From Anthonomus grandis grandis (Eukaryota > Arthropoda > Insecta > Coleoptera > Curculionidae), in the NCBI RefSeq assembly GCF_022605725.1, contig NC_065554.1, forward strand, positions 12,667,100 through 12,731,099: DNA of 64,000 nucleotides, read 5' to 3'. The notes under the pieces were generated by a model. The model was not told the origin of the DNA. It saw nothing but the letters and a program-made list of their open reading frames with translations, and did no database searches. Below, one piece after another: positions 10,218 through 20,849 of the stretch. Within the stretch, counting starts at the first letter, position 1, and each line of letters starts with the position of its first letter. The translations under genes were made by a program, and so were the position numbers.

Positions 10218-12962
10218 GGGTAAGTCCGGGATAGTTGGCTCACTTTTTTAAAAATGACATAAAATGAAAACCCAAAAGTTAATCAAACCAAAGAAAAGAG
10301 ATTTAACATAAGCATTTATTCCAGTTAATGTCAAAAGTAACATTTAAAGAAAAACTAAAAAATCTAACTCTACAAACAGTTTAAAAAAAATAAGCTGAAT
10401 GGGCCAACTCTCCCAGGTGCTATGGGTTAGTTGGCTCACCCATGCTGGGTGAGACGCCCCATTAAAAAAACTTAATTTAACATTGCTTTTTTGATAAAAT
10501 TTTTCCACATAGGTCACAGAGATTCAAATATTTAGAGCAGCTTTCATGGAACCACCTTGTGCAGTGAATACATTGAATCCAGTCATCAGTTTTAGTTATG
10601 AGTTTGTATATCTCGCCACATCCAAGGCATTCTGTAGAATCGTTTTCTTGAGAGCAATCCTCAGATTCGGAAACATAGTCGTCTGATGTGTCAGTATCTG
10701 TGGATGAGTCGTATTTATTTAATTTAAGTTTTTTCGCTCTTGGTTCTTGGGTGGTTAGGTTTAATTTATTTTTCCCTTTTATGTTTTTAGTTTGTTCCTT
10801 TACTTTATGAATCATTTGACCCATCATCATTATTTTTTTGTTTTTGCTTGTTTATAATCGTCGTACTTTTTTTTATTTCTTTGTCCTTCTTACGCGCGTT
10901 AGCCAATTTTTGTTTTTGAATATTTTCCGGAGATCTTAGGATGCAAGCTACCTGTTTTGCTCTTTTTCGTGCATTTTCAATATTAGCTGATGTGCTTGGA
11001 ACAGGCGAAAATTTGTTTAACAGTGTTCCGGGTGTGTCCTGATTTTGATCTTCATCACGTTCCGATGGTATGTTATTCAATCCTGACGTTGACGTGGATG
11101 GTATTGCTTGTTCTTGTTTTGGCATTTGATTTTCATCATTATTAGCTCTATTTGCATCATTATTAACTGTTGCCGTGTTATCTAAAAATGTTTTTTTTTT
11201 ATAAATAAATAAAAATACGTTTGTTAGAGGGACTTACCCAAATTTATCATTTCCTCTACAGATCCCAAATATGCGTACTCTGGTATGGCTAAAGGATTAA
11301 AGGTACAAACACCTGTTGACCTAAAAGCAGTTACAGCATTCTCAACTGTCGCAGCTTTTGACCACGCCTTAGATAGCAGCTCGCCAAATTGTAACCGGTT
11401 AATTTTCCTAGTTGGATTTGTTCTAATAAATGTGTTGCAAGCAATATTGAAGAAAGCTTTAAGGCTCTTAAAAAAACATCTATCTAAAGGTCGGAGAAAC
11501 TGTGTGATATGACTAGGCAGGCAAAGAGGAATAACACCATGTTCATCAGCGTATTCAAGCATCTCTGATGAGCTGCAATGGCTAGCATTCCCATCCAGTA
11601 AAAGTAGAACTTTTTCTTGCGGTTTACGTGGTATAAATTGATTTTTTAGCCAAGCAAACATTATATCAGTGTTAATGTAAGCTGATTTTTCATTCATATA
11701 AACAGTGGAGCCAGGAGGCATTCCATATTCAAACTCAGCTTTTTTATTTTTTCCCTTGAATATACAAGTAGGTGGTATGTAATAACCTTCTGCATTACAA
11801 CATGATATTTTTGCAACATTTTTTGAGCCTTTTGTAGCAATAACATAACCAGGTTTATTATTTAATTGTAAGCCCGTTTCATCCATATTAAATATGTGAC
11901 CAGCTTTGTTCGTTATTCCTCCTTCGATTAATGTGGTTTCAAGTAAATTAAAATACACAGAAACATCTGTCTTATTCATTCATTTACAATAGGCTAGTGA
12001 CACCCCTTCAGCTTTTCTAACACTTAGGTCGGGGTTTCGTCTTAAAAACATAGTTAACCAATCATATCCAGCCAGTTTTTTCTCTCTATTAAATGTGTGT
12101 TTAATTTTCAACTGCTCTGCCAAGTTAAATGCCATTGCTCTGACGCATTCACGAGTTGGTGCAAATCCATGTTTCTGTAATTTCTGGATATGTAGCTTAA
12201 TTTTTTTCTCATTTTCGATACCAAGAACACAAGGTGGACCAAGAGCTCGTTTCTGGAAATCTGTTTTTGAAGCGCCTGCGAAATGTTGGTGGTGGAATGT
12301 TGTTAAAATTACGGCATGCCTCTCTGATACCCATAACGCCATTTCTGACAGCTTCTGCAGCATTGACTAAATCTTCTTCAGTCCAGATTCCTCTTTGCAC
12401 TGAACCTTTTCTAATGTAGTCAGTCGGCATGACTCTAAAATATACATTTATATACTTTGGATGTCTAAATTGTATACTTAAATGCCAATTTTAGACTTAG
12501 ATTTTTGTAAGGATTAAATAAAAAAATTATTTTTTGTTTTCCGGGATAGATGGCCCATGGGCCAACTAACCCATTTAGTAGTTGGGCCATCTATCCAAAA
12601 AGTCAGGGTGTGAGATGGCCTACTAAATATTTCCTAAGATTTATTAAATTTTAGAGGTACGGGTGCATTAACATAACCTCAAAAATGCACAAACCCAAAA
12701 GGAGTAACAAAAACTTGAAAAGAAACAAAATTTTCAGAAAAAAACTATACATTACTTTAAAGGTTAAATATTTTTAATGCTTGTAAAATATTTTTTTTAG
12801 CACTTACCTTAAAGTGTAGAAAAAAACCGCAAACCTCGATCACGATATATACAGCACGTTGAATAGGATGTGTCTAAAGCTACAGTGCCGTAAATCAAAT
12901 ATATTTAGGAAATATTAGAAAGAGCCATCTCACCCGGCGGGCCATCTCTCCCGGAATTACCC
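10218..12962 (-). mobile_element. Pogo/Tigger-like DNA transposon, ~2.75 kb
   Basis: The ends GGGTAAGTCCGGGATAG (10218) and the reverse complement of ...CTCCCGGAATTACCC (12962) form an imperfect terminal inverted repeat. GGGATAGTTGGC/GGGAGAGATGGC-type motifs recur inside both ends (10421-10440, 12543-12620). The left flank is TA; the right flank is CA, probably a mutated TA. The element carries one - strand transposase gene with a short intron. It sits between the two halves of a mariner transposase, so it arrived later. Confidence 0.85.
10477..12430 (-). pseudogene. Pogo-like DDE transposase with PHD-like C-terminal finger, nearly intact
   Basis: Order from the N-terminus: a Psq-type HTH (WTEEDLVNAAEAVRNG, then IREACRNF), a CENP-B-like second HTH (NREKKLAGYDWLTMFLRR), a DDE_1 catalytic domain with all three acids visible (FNMDETGL, LLLLDGNASH, QFLRPLD), a Ser/Lys-rich linker, and a Cys/His cluster (CLGCG, CIHC, WFHESC, CDLCG) like a PHD finger. 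An intron at 11182-11237 has consensus GT-AG ends and joins in phase. Damage is light: a frameshift near 12265, one TGA near 11980-11983, and a frameshift near 10815. The protein would cut and join DNA in the nucleus; a PHD finger could bias insertion to marked chromatin (inference). It is far better preserved than its host mariner. Confidence 0.88.
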
Positions 12963-13306
12963 AGTTTCAACAGGACGGTGCTCCTGCTCACTTTGGAAGA
13001 AGGGTATGGCAATGTCTTAATGAAGTCATTCCGAATAAGTGGATAGGGAGAGGGGCGGGGCTGTGAATTATTCGGCTAGATCTCTGGATCTTAATCCAGT
13101 AGAATCTTTTCTATGATTCTACATTAAGGGTAATACATACAAGCTAATTCGGCCTCAAAATATCGAGGAATTAAAAGGGCGCATAATTGCTATATCTCGC
13201 AAGAAATATATCGCCAGTGACAGTTCGGGACTCTATAAAACATTTTTATGATGGGCTAGAATTTTGTCAGTTTGTTAATGGTGGTGACCCCGAACCATTT
13301 CCGTAG
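12963..13306 (+). pseudogene. Mariner transposase, C-terminal part (right of insert)
   Basis: The frame resumes directly after the pogo end with FQQDGAPAHFGRRVWQCLNE, the second catalytic Asp block, then IPNKWIGRG. After a frame change comes ARSLDLNPVESFLW, the third catalytic block, which has Glu where DD-D mariners have Asp. It closes with VNGGDPEPFP and a TAG at 13304-13306. At least two frameshifts and one stop make it inactive. It pairs with the left part at 9720-10217. Confidence 0.85.
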
Positions 13307-13559
13307 ATTCGTACTTGTGTATTATTTTAATAAATAATGATCATTATCATATCAATCTATACTCCTTTTTGATTCACCCTGTATGATATATTCTTTTATT
13401 AGAAAAGCAGAAAAAAAATAAATTAAAATCGACCGGTCCCAGCTTTTTAAAAAAATGTATGGTGTTTAATTAATTAATGTTAATTGTCTGTCCCTGAATT
13501 TCGTTTTATGGCACTAGACACCATGTATATTATGTTTCTAGCATAATTAAACCATCAAA

Positions 13560-14220
13560 CCACGAAGCGAATATTAAGGAGTCCCGTGACGTCAACTACA
13601 CCCAATGTTAAACCAGTAGAATACAAAATTGGTCAACCTAATTAAACAACTCGTTAATGGTCAGGTTGGCGAAGAGAAGGTAGAACCAACCATCTGGGAT
13701 TTATATTCAATTCATCTGGTGTTGCCAGTATTACCGCAAACGTCAAACCAGTTACTATTGAGACGCGGTTGCTCGCGAACGCAAACTATACGCGCTCGAT
13801 TTTTTTAATGTATTTTTGTTTTTTGTTCATTCTATAATAAAACATCAGTATCGTGAAAAGTGTAATTTTAATGCACTTTTAATTCCCTTTTTAACAGCAA
13901 CATATCGATCAATTATTGGTTAAATGGCGTAATTTGGTAATTGATTTGGCCGGGGCAAGTTGTTATTTTTGGCCAATCGTATCGGTCCGTTTTATCGTTT
14001 GAATAAAATAAATTATCTGTAACGCGGTTTCTTTTGTTTTGCCATGGTTCAGTTCTCAGTTGGCCACTCCACAGTTTAAGTTGCTCGTTTAGCATCAGTG
14101 CATACGGTGGATTTTGAGTACGGTTGTACTTGACTCAGATTTTCAAGACAAAGCTTTTTTAGAACTATCACAAGTGTTGAAATAGTTTTTTTTTGAGAAT
14201 ATTGATCGGTTCATTGCAGG
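13560..14220 (+). promoter_or_regulatory. Possible promoter and non-coding first exon
   Basis: This stretch is less AT-rich and has more CpG than its surroundings (for example ACGCGGTTGCTCGCGAACG near 13772). An initiator-like TCAGTG lies at 14095-14100 with a DPE-like GGTTGT at 14122-14127, two bases off ideal spacing. About 120 bases on comes a strong donor, GCAG|GTAAGC at 14219/14220. There is no long ORF, so it would be a 5' untranslated exon. Which gene it would serve is unknown; the ABCD gene 37 kb downstream is on the same strand and has an acceptor-like site (51193) before its ATG, but nothing links them directly. Confidence 0.3.
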
Positions 14221-15567
14221 TAAGCTCATAAATATCGTGGTTAAAAAATAATTTTTTTCAAAGAAAAACTGTGTTAGTTGTGGCAGAGTATCAAGATCTC
14301 GGTTATATAGGAGACTCCAAGTCTGCTTAGTTGCATCATTTAATTTTTAATAAGAAGTATTATATTTTGAACAAAAACTAATTAAAATTTGCAACCAAAA
14401 AACGATATGTTGCAATTAGTTACTGATTTTATTTGATAAGATTTTTTATTCCATTTTTATTACCTTTCAACCTTTTTTTTTTGGAAGAATACACTTTAAA
14501 GGTTCGAAGTTTGGAAAATACTCTTTATGAATATACTCTCATCTCTGTGTAACCCTTTACATATTGTCACTAAATAAATCCAGTTTTTCCAAACACGTGT
14601 TATGGTGGGGTTTCAGATATCCGAACTCTAGATTCATACTATACATTACTATACTATACTACACACTAATATACTAGATTCATACTATATACTAGCTTCT
14701 GAAGGCCAAGAATAAATATAAAGAAGAATAAAATTACAGGACTGTTTTCATATATTTTTAATGAAAGATTCCTAGTAATAAAATAAGTAAGAAATCACGA
14801 GGTCTTGCTGGCCATTCCCTATCTCATATTTATATTTAATTGACCTTGAAAGGTACAGTTATGACGTTTGTGTCGGAATAATTCTCATCCCATTAAGGAT
14901 CCGATGACCTAAACCTTTTTATTAATTGTTTATTGCTGTTTCACCTTATTTTTCGGCTAGCTTCTTTTTAGTACAAATTCTAGCACGTTCTCTATAGGAT
15001 TTGCTTCGAAGTTCTTTTTAAAAAATAGTAAAATAAAGTTTGAAAATTTTTAATTACAATCTTTATATTATAGATGTTGTATGAAATATTACGTGGATTA
15101 TACCCTTAATTATAGTAAAAAAGTGCCGCTGAACATTTCCAATAGATAATCAACTACCTATTTTTTTGGCTTTAAAATCATTAGGAAATGCATCATTTAT
15201 TACTGAATATAACATTGACAGTTTTATTCAAGTTAACTTACTTTTTTGTACTAATTAACATTTGGAAAAAAAACTACGTTTTTTAATAATTAAATACATG
15301 TCAAGTATCAACATACTTATTTATTTTTCATTAAATAAAAACAATTTACGTATACTGACTTCCGTTTGTCAGTAATTTATAATACAATAATCTATTTTAT
15401 GGTTTCTGTTCAGAATATTGATGTAGGGAATTATACTCTATTGGATGAAGTTGGAGGGTATAATAAAATTAACCCTTCTACCATATCTAATTTAAGCATT
15501 TCTGCTGTTTTTTTTTGTAATCCTAATTATTCATTAGCTTGTACTCGTATATAGTCGACTCGTTTTA
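14221..15567. other. No gene recognised
   Basis: AT-rich sequence. Direct repetition of ACTATAC/ATACTA words near 14636-14700 is the only pattern noticed. Confidence 0.5.
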
Positions 15568-16946
15568 CCCTAACACATACGGATTATCTCGGGGTATAAG
15601 TGGACCGGTTAAACAATGAATACCTTATCGCGGTATTATTCACTATTTATATTGAGTACCGGTTTGGACGACTGTTACCAGCGGTTTAAAAACATTTTTG
15701 GTTTTTAATGTAATATTGGCTATTATTTTAAAGGGTACTAATATTTTTTAAAGGAATTTTTTTTATACTTAAATAATTTGTTTATTTAATATTATTATTT
15801 ATTAGTGTAACCTAATATTTATTATGATTTAATAAGGTAAAAAAAAGGTAGAATTGGGTTAAAAAAGGATTATAAATTCTGGGAAATGTACAAAACCAAA
15901 TATAGTGATTGGGCAAATAAATACTTTGATGGTCTATACATTCTATTCCTTTTGGTATTTTGAAGTGATATCATCAGGCTAATAATTAAATTTACTTTGT
16001 GATTTTTTAATTTTTGAATTATGGATTCGCAAGAAGACAAACATATTGCTAAATATCGGTTTCCATCTTCGGATGAACGTCGTTTAGTTTTAAAAGTACA
16101 AAATTATTTTAAACGAGAAAAAAATAACATGGAGCGATTGACATCTGTTTTGGCAGTAAAGAAGCGGACATGTGATGCATGCCAGATCTTAAGAAGCACT
16201 TTACATAAGATTTGCAATATGGACGAAGAAAAACTGGACAAACCAAATAAAAGAATCAGTCGGCATGCAAAAAGTCTGGACCTACCCCAAACAATTAAGA
16301 GCGAAATTAGAACCATTATTTATAACATGTATAAAAGTAAACAACACGTGACAATGGCTGCCGTATTACAAATAATAAAGGAAGAAGAACTTTGCGACTA
16401 GTTTGGCAAAAGTTCTAAAGAGTTTGGAATTTCGTTACAAAAAGACGAATAATCGGACGGACAGTACTGTGTGAACATTACATGTAGTGACAAAAAGATG
16501 GAATTTTCAGAGAAAATATCTAAAAAATAAAAACTCGGAGAGAAAATATCCCAAACAATTCGTGTTTCTAGACGAAACTTGGATTTTTGAAGGGGAACTC
16601 ATCAAAATCGTCATGGCAAGATAGTAGCACGCAATGCTATCCCAGCAGCAGTTCTAGTTGTGGAAAAAGGTACATTGAGCTATATGCAGGAAATGACGAG
16701 GGCTTTATCTCCGACGCTAGTTTGATTTTCTCTTCGACGAAAAAAACAGACAACTACGACAGAAATATGGGTGCCGATATTTTTGAACATTGGTTTGAAG
16801 AAAAACTCCTTAAACGGTTGGAAAATCCTTCTATTATAGTCTTGGACAACGCCTCATACCATTCCAGACTAGAAGAGAAATTTCTCACTAGCAGTTGGAG
16901 GAAAGAGGAAATAAAAATGTGGCAAAAAAATATTGCTCATGACGAT

Positions 16947-17849
16947 ATGAGCCGCTCAGAGGAAAAGTGGTATATGTCAGTATTTTTAAATTTTTGAGTT
17001 ATACCATTAATTATGTTTCTACTGGTCTAATATATTCAGTCGAAAACTGGTATAAGTCAAAATTTTAACTTAGCTAAGATAAGAGCTTCCTAACGTTATT
17101 CCTCTCAACATAATGGATTCGTTCGCTGGAATAGTGGTATAAGTCAAGGCACCACGCTGTTCCGATGTCGCGCCAGGTCCTATTAAACTCGCTTTTTCTT
17201 GTTTAGTCAGGTTTTTTTAGTGTTATGGTACGTAGTGTGTAGATCAGTTACTGTAGCTAAGAAAAAAGATATGATAGAACTTCTTCAGTGGATTCCCCCG
17301 ATTCAGCATCAGTTCTTACTGACAAAAGAAGATGCTGTTGACATTGACAGTGGTCCATTATCCGATTCTGATGAAGATTAATTTGTTTAATAACTTGTTC
17401 TTACTCTCCTTACTGTAAGTTTAGTATGTAAGATAAGTAGTAGTAATGTTTTGCTCTTCAAGCTCTATATTTTTTGAACACTTTTATCAGTAATAGATAT
17501 CATAGTAAACATACTACAGCTATTATTTTTCTTTGGTTCATCAGTTTTGTGAAATTTGGTTAACTTTTACGAGGAAAAGTGATATAACTCTTCAAGTTAT
17601 ACCACTGTTCCGCTATGTTTTTGAAAAAAACTTACTGGAAGAATGACATCGGGCGGCAAAAATGTAATTAATGGGCGCAATCAGTAAAAATGTTTACCAT
17701 ATGAAATTTTAGTACAGGGTTATTATAAATATGTACAAAAAAGTAAAGAATATGTTACTGTGATTTTTTAATTCATGCAGATGCAAAATATCAACTTTCT
17801 AAATTTCTACTTTAAGGGAGTTAGACCACTTTTCCGCTGAACGGCTCAT
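16947..17849. mobile_element. Nested 0.9 kb non-autonomous element with subterminal GTGGTATAAGTCA repeats
   Basis: The left end ATGAGCCGCTCAGAGGAAAAG and the reverse complement of the right end ATGAGCCGTTCAGCGGAAAAG match in 19 of 21 positions and continue GTGGT. Just inside, the motif GTGGTATAAGTCA or variants recurs at about 16967, 17048 and 17133, and inverted at 16996, 17595 and near the right end. Such subterminal motifs are typical transposase binding sites in several DNA transposon groups. The element interrupts an IS630-like transposase and its flanks rejoin the frame. Target duplication is unclear (TA on the left, TT on the right). Confidence 0.72.
17250..17381 (+). pseudogene. C-terminal tail of a transposase inside the nested element
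   Basis: The frame ends KKKDMIELLQWIPPIQHQF, then LLTKEDAVDIDSGPLSDSDED and a stop. An acidic DSDED-type tail after a Lys-rich, Pro-containing helix looks like the C-terminus of the insect DDE superfamily whose decayed members lie at 31017-32868 and 35261-36985, but the match is only in style. The rest of the gene is deleted, so the element depends on a transposase from elsewhere (inference). Confidence 0.4.
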
Positions 17850-18545
17850 TTATTTTTAAAGGCTGATTTGCTGCAGGATGTAAAACGTACAGGTATATTA
17901 AGAAATACGTGATCAATGAGATGGCTCTTAAATATGGGCATGAAGTCCTGCGATTACTGCCTTACCGCTGCCAATGTAATCCAATTGAGTTGATTTGGGG
18001 CATAGCAAAAAATTATTATGATAAGCACGCTTCTAAAACAACCGATGAAGCCAATGTCTTTAATTTATGGAAAGAATCCTTACATCAAATAAATTAAGAA
18101 ACATGGAGAAAATCTATAAATCACACACAAAAAGTTATAGCTGAACACTATCAAACCGAGCAAGTGATAGACGAGGTACGACCCCTAATTATACGCCCAG
18201 ACGACTATTCAAGTAGTAATAAATCTAATTATTTCGACACTGACATATCTTCAAAATCAGACTAAACCTAATTTAATGTATTTAATTTCAGAATAAACTT
18301 CCTTTAATGTTTATATTTTTTAACGTTTTTTTTAAATATAATAAGTCTTTTTAGCCTATTTAGGTCTTTTTTTATTATTTTAGTAAAAAATAAAATATTA
18401 TTACTTACACCCATAGAAATTAATCCTAATACCCTATCAAATTAAAAAAAATCTTATAAAAATTAAAATTAAAAAATTGTTTGATGAGAAAATTGAGCTG
18501 CTGGTTTCTTAACCGGGGAACTTTTATTACTTATGTGTCAGGGTA

Positions 18546-18889
18546 AAGCCTGCCGACTATATTACAATTTCTGGCGCCTATGGAAGAAGCTAAAGGATTT
18601 ATTCCTATATTAATGGTAAAAAATTTCATTTATTAATAAGACAATCCAGAAAATTCGTGTTGGCACTTGTCTAATGACCGTACTACTATTTCTGCACAAA
18701 TTTGATAATTGGCGATTAGTATTAAACACTAATTAAAGCATGATAAAATTCTGTATTTCAGCTAAGAAAAGTTATTAATTCTATGACGATTTACTGCACT
18801 AAATATGTATCTATCTATTTATACAATCCTAGGATTGGAACCTTTGGTGTGATTTTATTCTCATGAACCGTTTTGAGTTAAATTTAAAT
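18546..18889. other. No gene recognised
   Basis: AT-rich. It may include the degenerate upstream part of the Penelope-like RT that becomes readable at about 18900, but no RT box was seen here. Confidence 0.4.
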
Positions 18890-19765
18890 AAAAAAGTACT
18901 TGTACAAATACTTTGCACGAGTTTGGTTAAGATATCTTGACGATGTGTTCGACAAAAGCAAATATAATATTGATAATTTTGTAAAACTAAATACCTATTT
19001 TTTATGAATTAAATTTACCTCCGAACAAGAAAAAAATAACGAACTTCCGTTCTTAGGTATTCTTGTCATCAAAAATCATAATCGGTCAGAATTTGATATT
19101 TGTACAAAAAAAACAAATACTTTTAGATGCATAACTAGTGTTATAATAACTATTGTTTTCAACATGAAATGCATTTCGTGATACATCTTTTGGTCTCTTT
19201 TCCTCTAACAGATTTAATAGACAAAAAGAAACAATTAAAACAATTGCTAGGATCAATGGATATGAAGAGAGGATTATTGATAAGCTGATTAAAAGACACA
19301 TTTAAAAACTACCATATTTGAAAAAGATGAAAATATGCCAACTTTGACAAAGGGCTTCGATAGAATTTTTTAAGGCTAAGGTCTAAAAATAGTCGTCAAA
19401 ATCAAAGTTGGGTCAAAAATTAAAGATCTTTTCGAGAACCAAAAGATAAAATAAAGACAAATGAAAAGTCCGGAATCTATGAGAATAATTGTAACTATTA
19501 TTATAAGAAGTGCATAGGGCAAAAAGACGATCAATTAATGTTAGATTTGAAGAACGTGTAGCTCATGTGAAATATGGAAGAGTTGAAAAGTCAATTTTGG
19601 CTGGACACGTTCTAAATACTGGTCACTTTATAGGAATATTTAACTTTAATTGATTAAACCAGTTAATAACACTGGAAAATTAGATGCATATGAAAGTTTA
19701 GCAATATTCAAAAATCAACAAACCATTCTTAATTGGAATAAAGATCCAATCCCTTATTGATTGAA
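18890..19765 (+). pseudogene. Penelope-like element: RT C-terminal half plus GIY-YIG endonuclease
   Basis: The RT part reads KYFARVWLRYLDDVF (YLDD catalytic box), then FTSEQEKNNELPFLGILV, SEFDICTKKTNT and, in other frames, IARINGYEERIIDKLIKRH, the order seen in Penelope-like RTs. About 200 bases later a GIY-YIG domain appears across frames: KSGIYE, YKKCIGQ, VRFEERVAHVKYGRVE, AGHVLNTGHFI, LDAYESLAIFKNQQTILNWN. Canonical Penelope-like elements join exactly these two activities, target nicking and cDNA synthesis. Stops and frameshifts are frequent, so this is a fossil. The N-terminal RT motifs are missing or unreadable. Confidence 0.85.
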
Positions 19766-19779
19766 TTTAGAGTTTAGTT

Positions 19780-19960
19780 AGTGTTTATTGCTCTAATATT
19801 TACATATTTAGTATATAAGGCATCTTGTAGAATAGTAGTTTTAGTTTAGTTTTAATCTTCTCCTGAAGATCCTAACATCATTAGTGAAACACGTGTCGAG
19901 AATTGACTTTTGAAAATCTCATCGATATTTAAATAATATTAGATATTCTAAGAACAAAAG
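19780..19960 (+). repeat. Penelope-like element 3' terminal region
   Basis: Directly follows the GIY-YIG stop. The stretch AGTTTTAATCTTCTCCTGAAG to CACGTGTCGAG recurs at 41474-41526 in the same strand, showing it is a repeat terminus rather than unique sequence. It carries the hammerhead-like motif listed separately. Confidence 0.75.
19857..19902 (+). ncRNA. Hammerhead-ribozyme-like motif (decayed)
   Basis: Core boxes in order: CTGAAGA (19863-19869, fits CUGANGA), stem II, GAAA (19886-19889), an ACACGTGT palindrome, then GTC (19895-19897) as cleavage triplet. Stem I is TTCTC (19858-19862) with GAGAA (19898-19902), 5 bp perfect. Stem II is weakened here (about 4 pairs), while the second copy at 41483-41528 has it complete. 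The only stem III possible is the self-complementary ACACGTGT, which would form between two copies, as known for dimeric hammerheads in Penelope-like elements. One extra base follows the CTGAAGA box. Activity is doubtful in this copy. Confidence 0.6.
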
Positions 19961-20849
19961 CACTTTATTTTTGACTACTAATAAGGACATACTTTTAAAT
20001 ACCCTGTATTTTTTTTTGTCAGTGACCCCAGATTACGGGTTTTTCAGTTGTGCTGAAACAACTTATAAAACTGCTAGTCACGTCGCATTTTTTTATTTCT
20101 TCCGAGGTCTCCGGAAATATAGGTGAGCGAAACACCATAAACCCATAAAGCTCAAGTTCGTTTTAGCATAGGTATACAATTGATTATTGTAAGAATGTAA
20201 AATAAACCCAATTAATTATTTTTCGTTTATACATTGCTTTTTATTCTACGGCAATTTGGAAAAAACAAAAACATTGATAAGAATTTAGTTAAATTAAATT
20301 GGTACTTGTACGCTCTCAAAAACATCATTGACCTAATTTTAGAATAATTAAATAGTTACGTATATTTATACAAAAAGAATAGAGGTTACTATTGTTGAAA
20401 GAATTCACGACCTATCAGTTTGATACTTGTAAAGAACTGGTTTATTGGTGTATACTGCAGAGAGTATAGAAAACCATCAATTAAAAATTTTAATTATTAC
20501 ACGAGAAGATTGTTTAAAGTACTTAAACCCATAAAAGTAGAGCATAGACATTGTCTAAATATATTGCTAATCTTACTATTTGCAATCTTGGTGTACCATT
20601 TTTTTTAATACACCAAATCAAAATACTTTTATTTGCCTAGTTAAACACAAAAAATAAATGTTAAGTATAGTAAGCAACTAAAGAAATGTTCATGAGACAA
20701 ATTAGGAAGACATCGCGATTATAAAACCGATACACAGACACAAATGACACTGGGAAGTCACCAATGTTGGCGTTACCGTGTGATGCCACCCTTCTAAACA
20801 CTAAAAACAATACCTATTTTATAAACCCTAGCTTATTTACAAAAAAAAA
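19961..20849. other. No gene recognised; one satellite-related fragment
   Basis: Apart from the 20223-20305 repeat fragment (listed), no coding motif was found. An ACCCTGTAT at 19998-20006 resembles a mariner right end without a partner. Confidence 0.45.
20223..20305. repeat. Dispersed fragment related to the 24.3-25.9 kb tandem unit
   Basis: Reads TTATTCTACGGCAATTTGG, then AAACAAAAACATTGATAAG and TTTAGTTAAA, matching the start of each tandem unit (for example TTAATTCTACGGCGATTTG at 24481) with about 10-15% differences by eye. So the tandem unit derives from a repeat present elsewhere. Confidence 0.6.

Larger units (their letters stand above)
9564..13381 (+). mobile_element. Mariner-like transposon, split by a pogo-like element
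   Basis: The left end CAGGATAGCCGAAAAAGAAG (from 9564) pairs with the right end ...TTTTTGATTCACCCTG (to 13381), and both are flanked by TA (9562-9563, 13382-13383). Removing the pogo-like insert (10218-12962) leaves about 1.07 kb, slightly shorter than a full mariner. The transposase fragments on either side read in the same orientation, so this is one old copy later entered by another transposon. Confidence 0.8.
16021..18265 (+). pseudogene. DDE transposase (IS630-like), split by a nested element
   Basis: From ATG 16021 an intact 126-codon N-terminal part has a basic HTH-like region (NKRISRHAKSLDLPQTIK). Degenerate sequence then holds EFRYKKTNN and FLDETWIFEGN (first catalytic Asp, about 16562-16600). 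Next come SWQD, ELYAGNDEGFISDASL, ADIFEHWFEEKLLKRLE and IIVLDNASYHSR (second Asp). The insert at 16947 interrupts the codons for HDD, and the frame resumes at 17850 with LKADLLQD, then NEMALKYGHEVLR and CNPIELIWGIAKNYYDKHA (catalytic Glu). It ends SSKSD at TAA 18263-18265. All three catalytic acids can be found, but frameshifts, stops and the insertion make it dead. Confidence 0.85.
15568..18543 (+). mobile_element. IS630/Tc1-type transposon, ~3.0 kb with insert
   Basis: The left end CCCTAACACATA (15568) and the reverse complement of the right end ...TGTGTCAGGG (18543) match. The match resumes inward at CCGGTTAA, giving an inverted repeat of about 48 bp. TA flanks both ends (15566-15567, 18544-18545), the hallmark of the IS630-Tc1-mariner superfamily. 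Inside are one + strand transposase pseudogene and a nested 0.9 kb element (16947-17849). Confidence 0.78.

Noticed and set aside
11285..11512. 75-codon + frame (and others at 12095-12419) inside the pogo element
   Set aside because: Shadows of the - strand transposase, whose translation has clear catalytic motifs.
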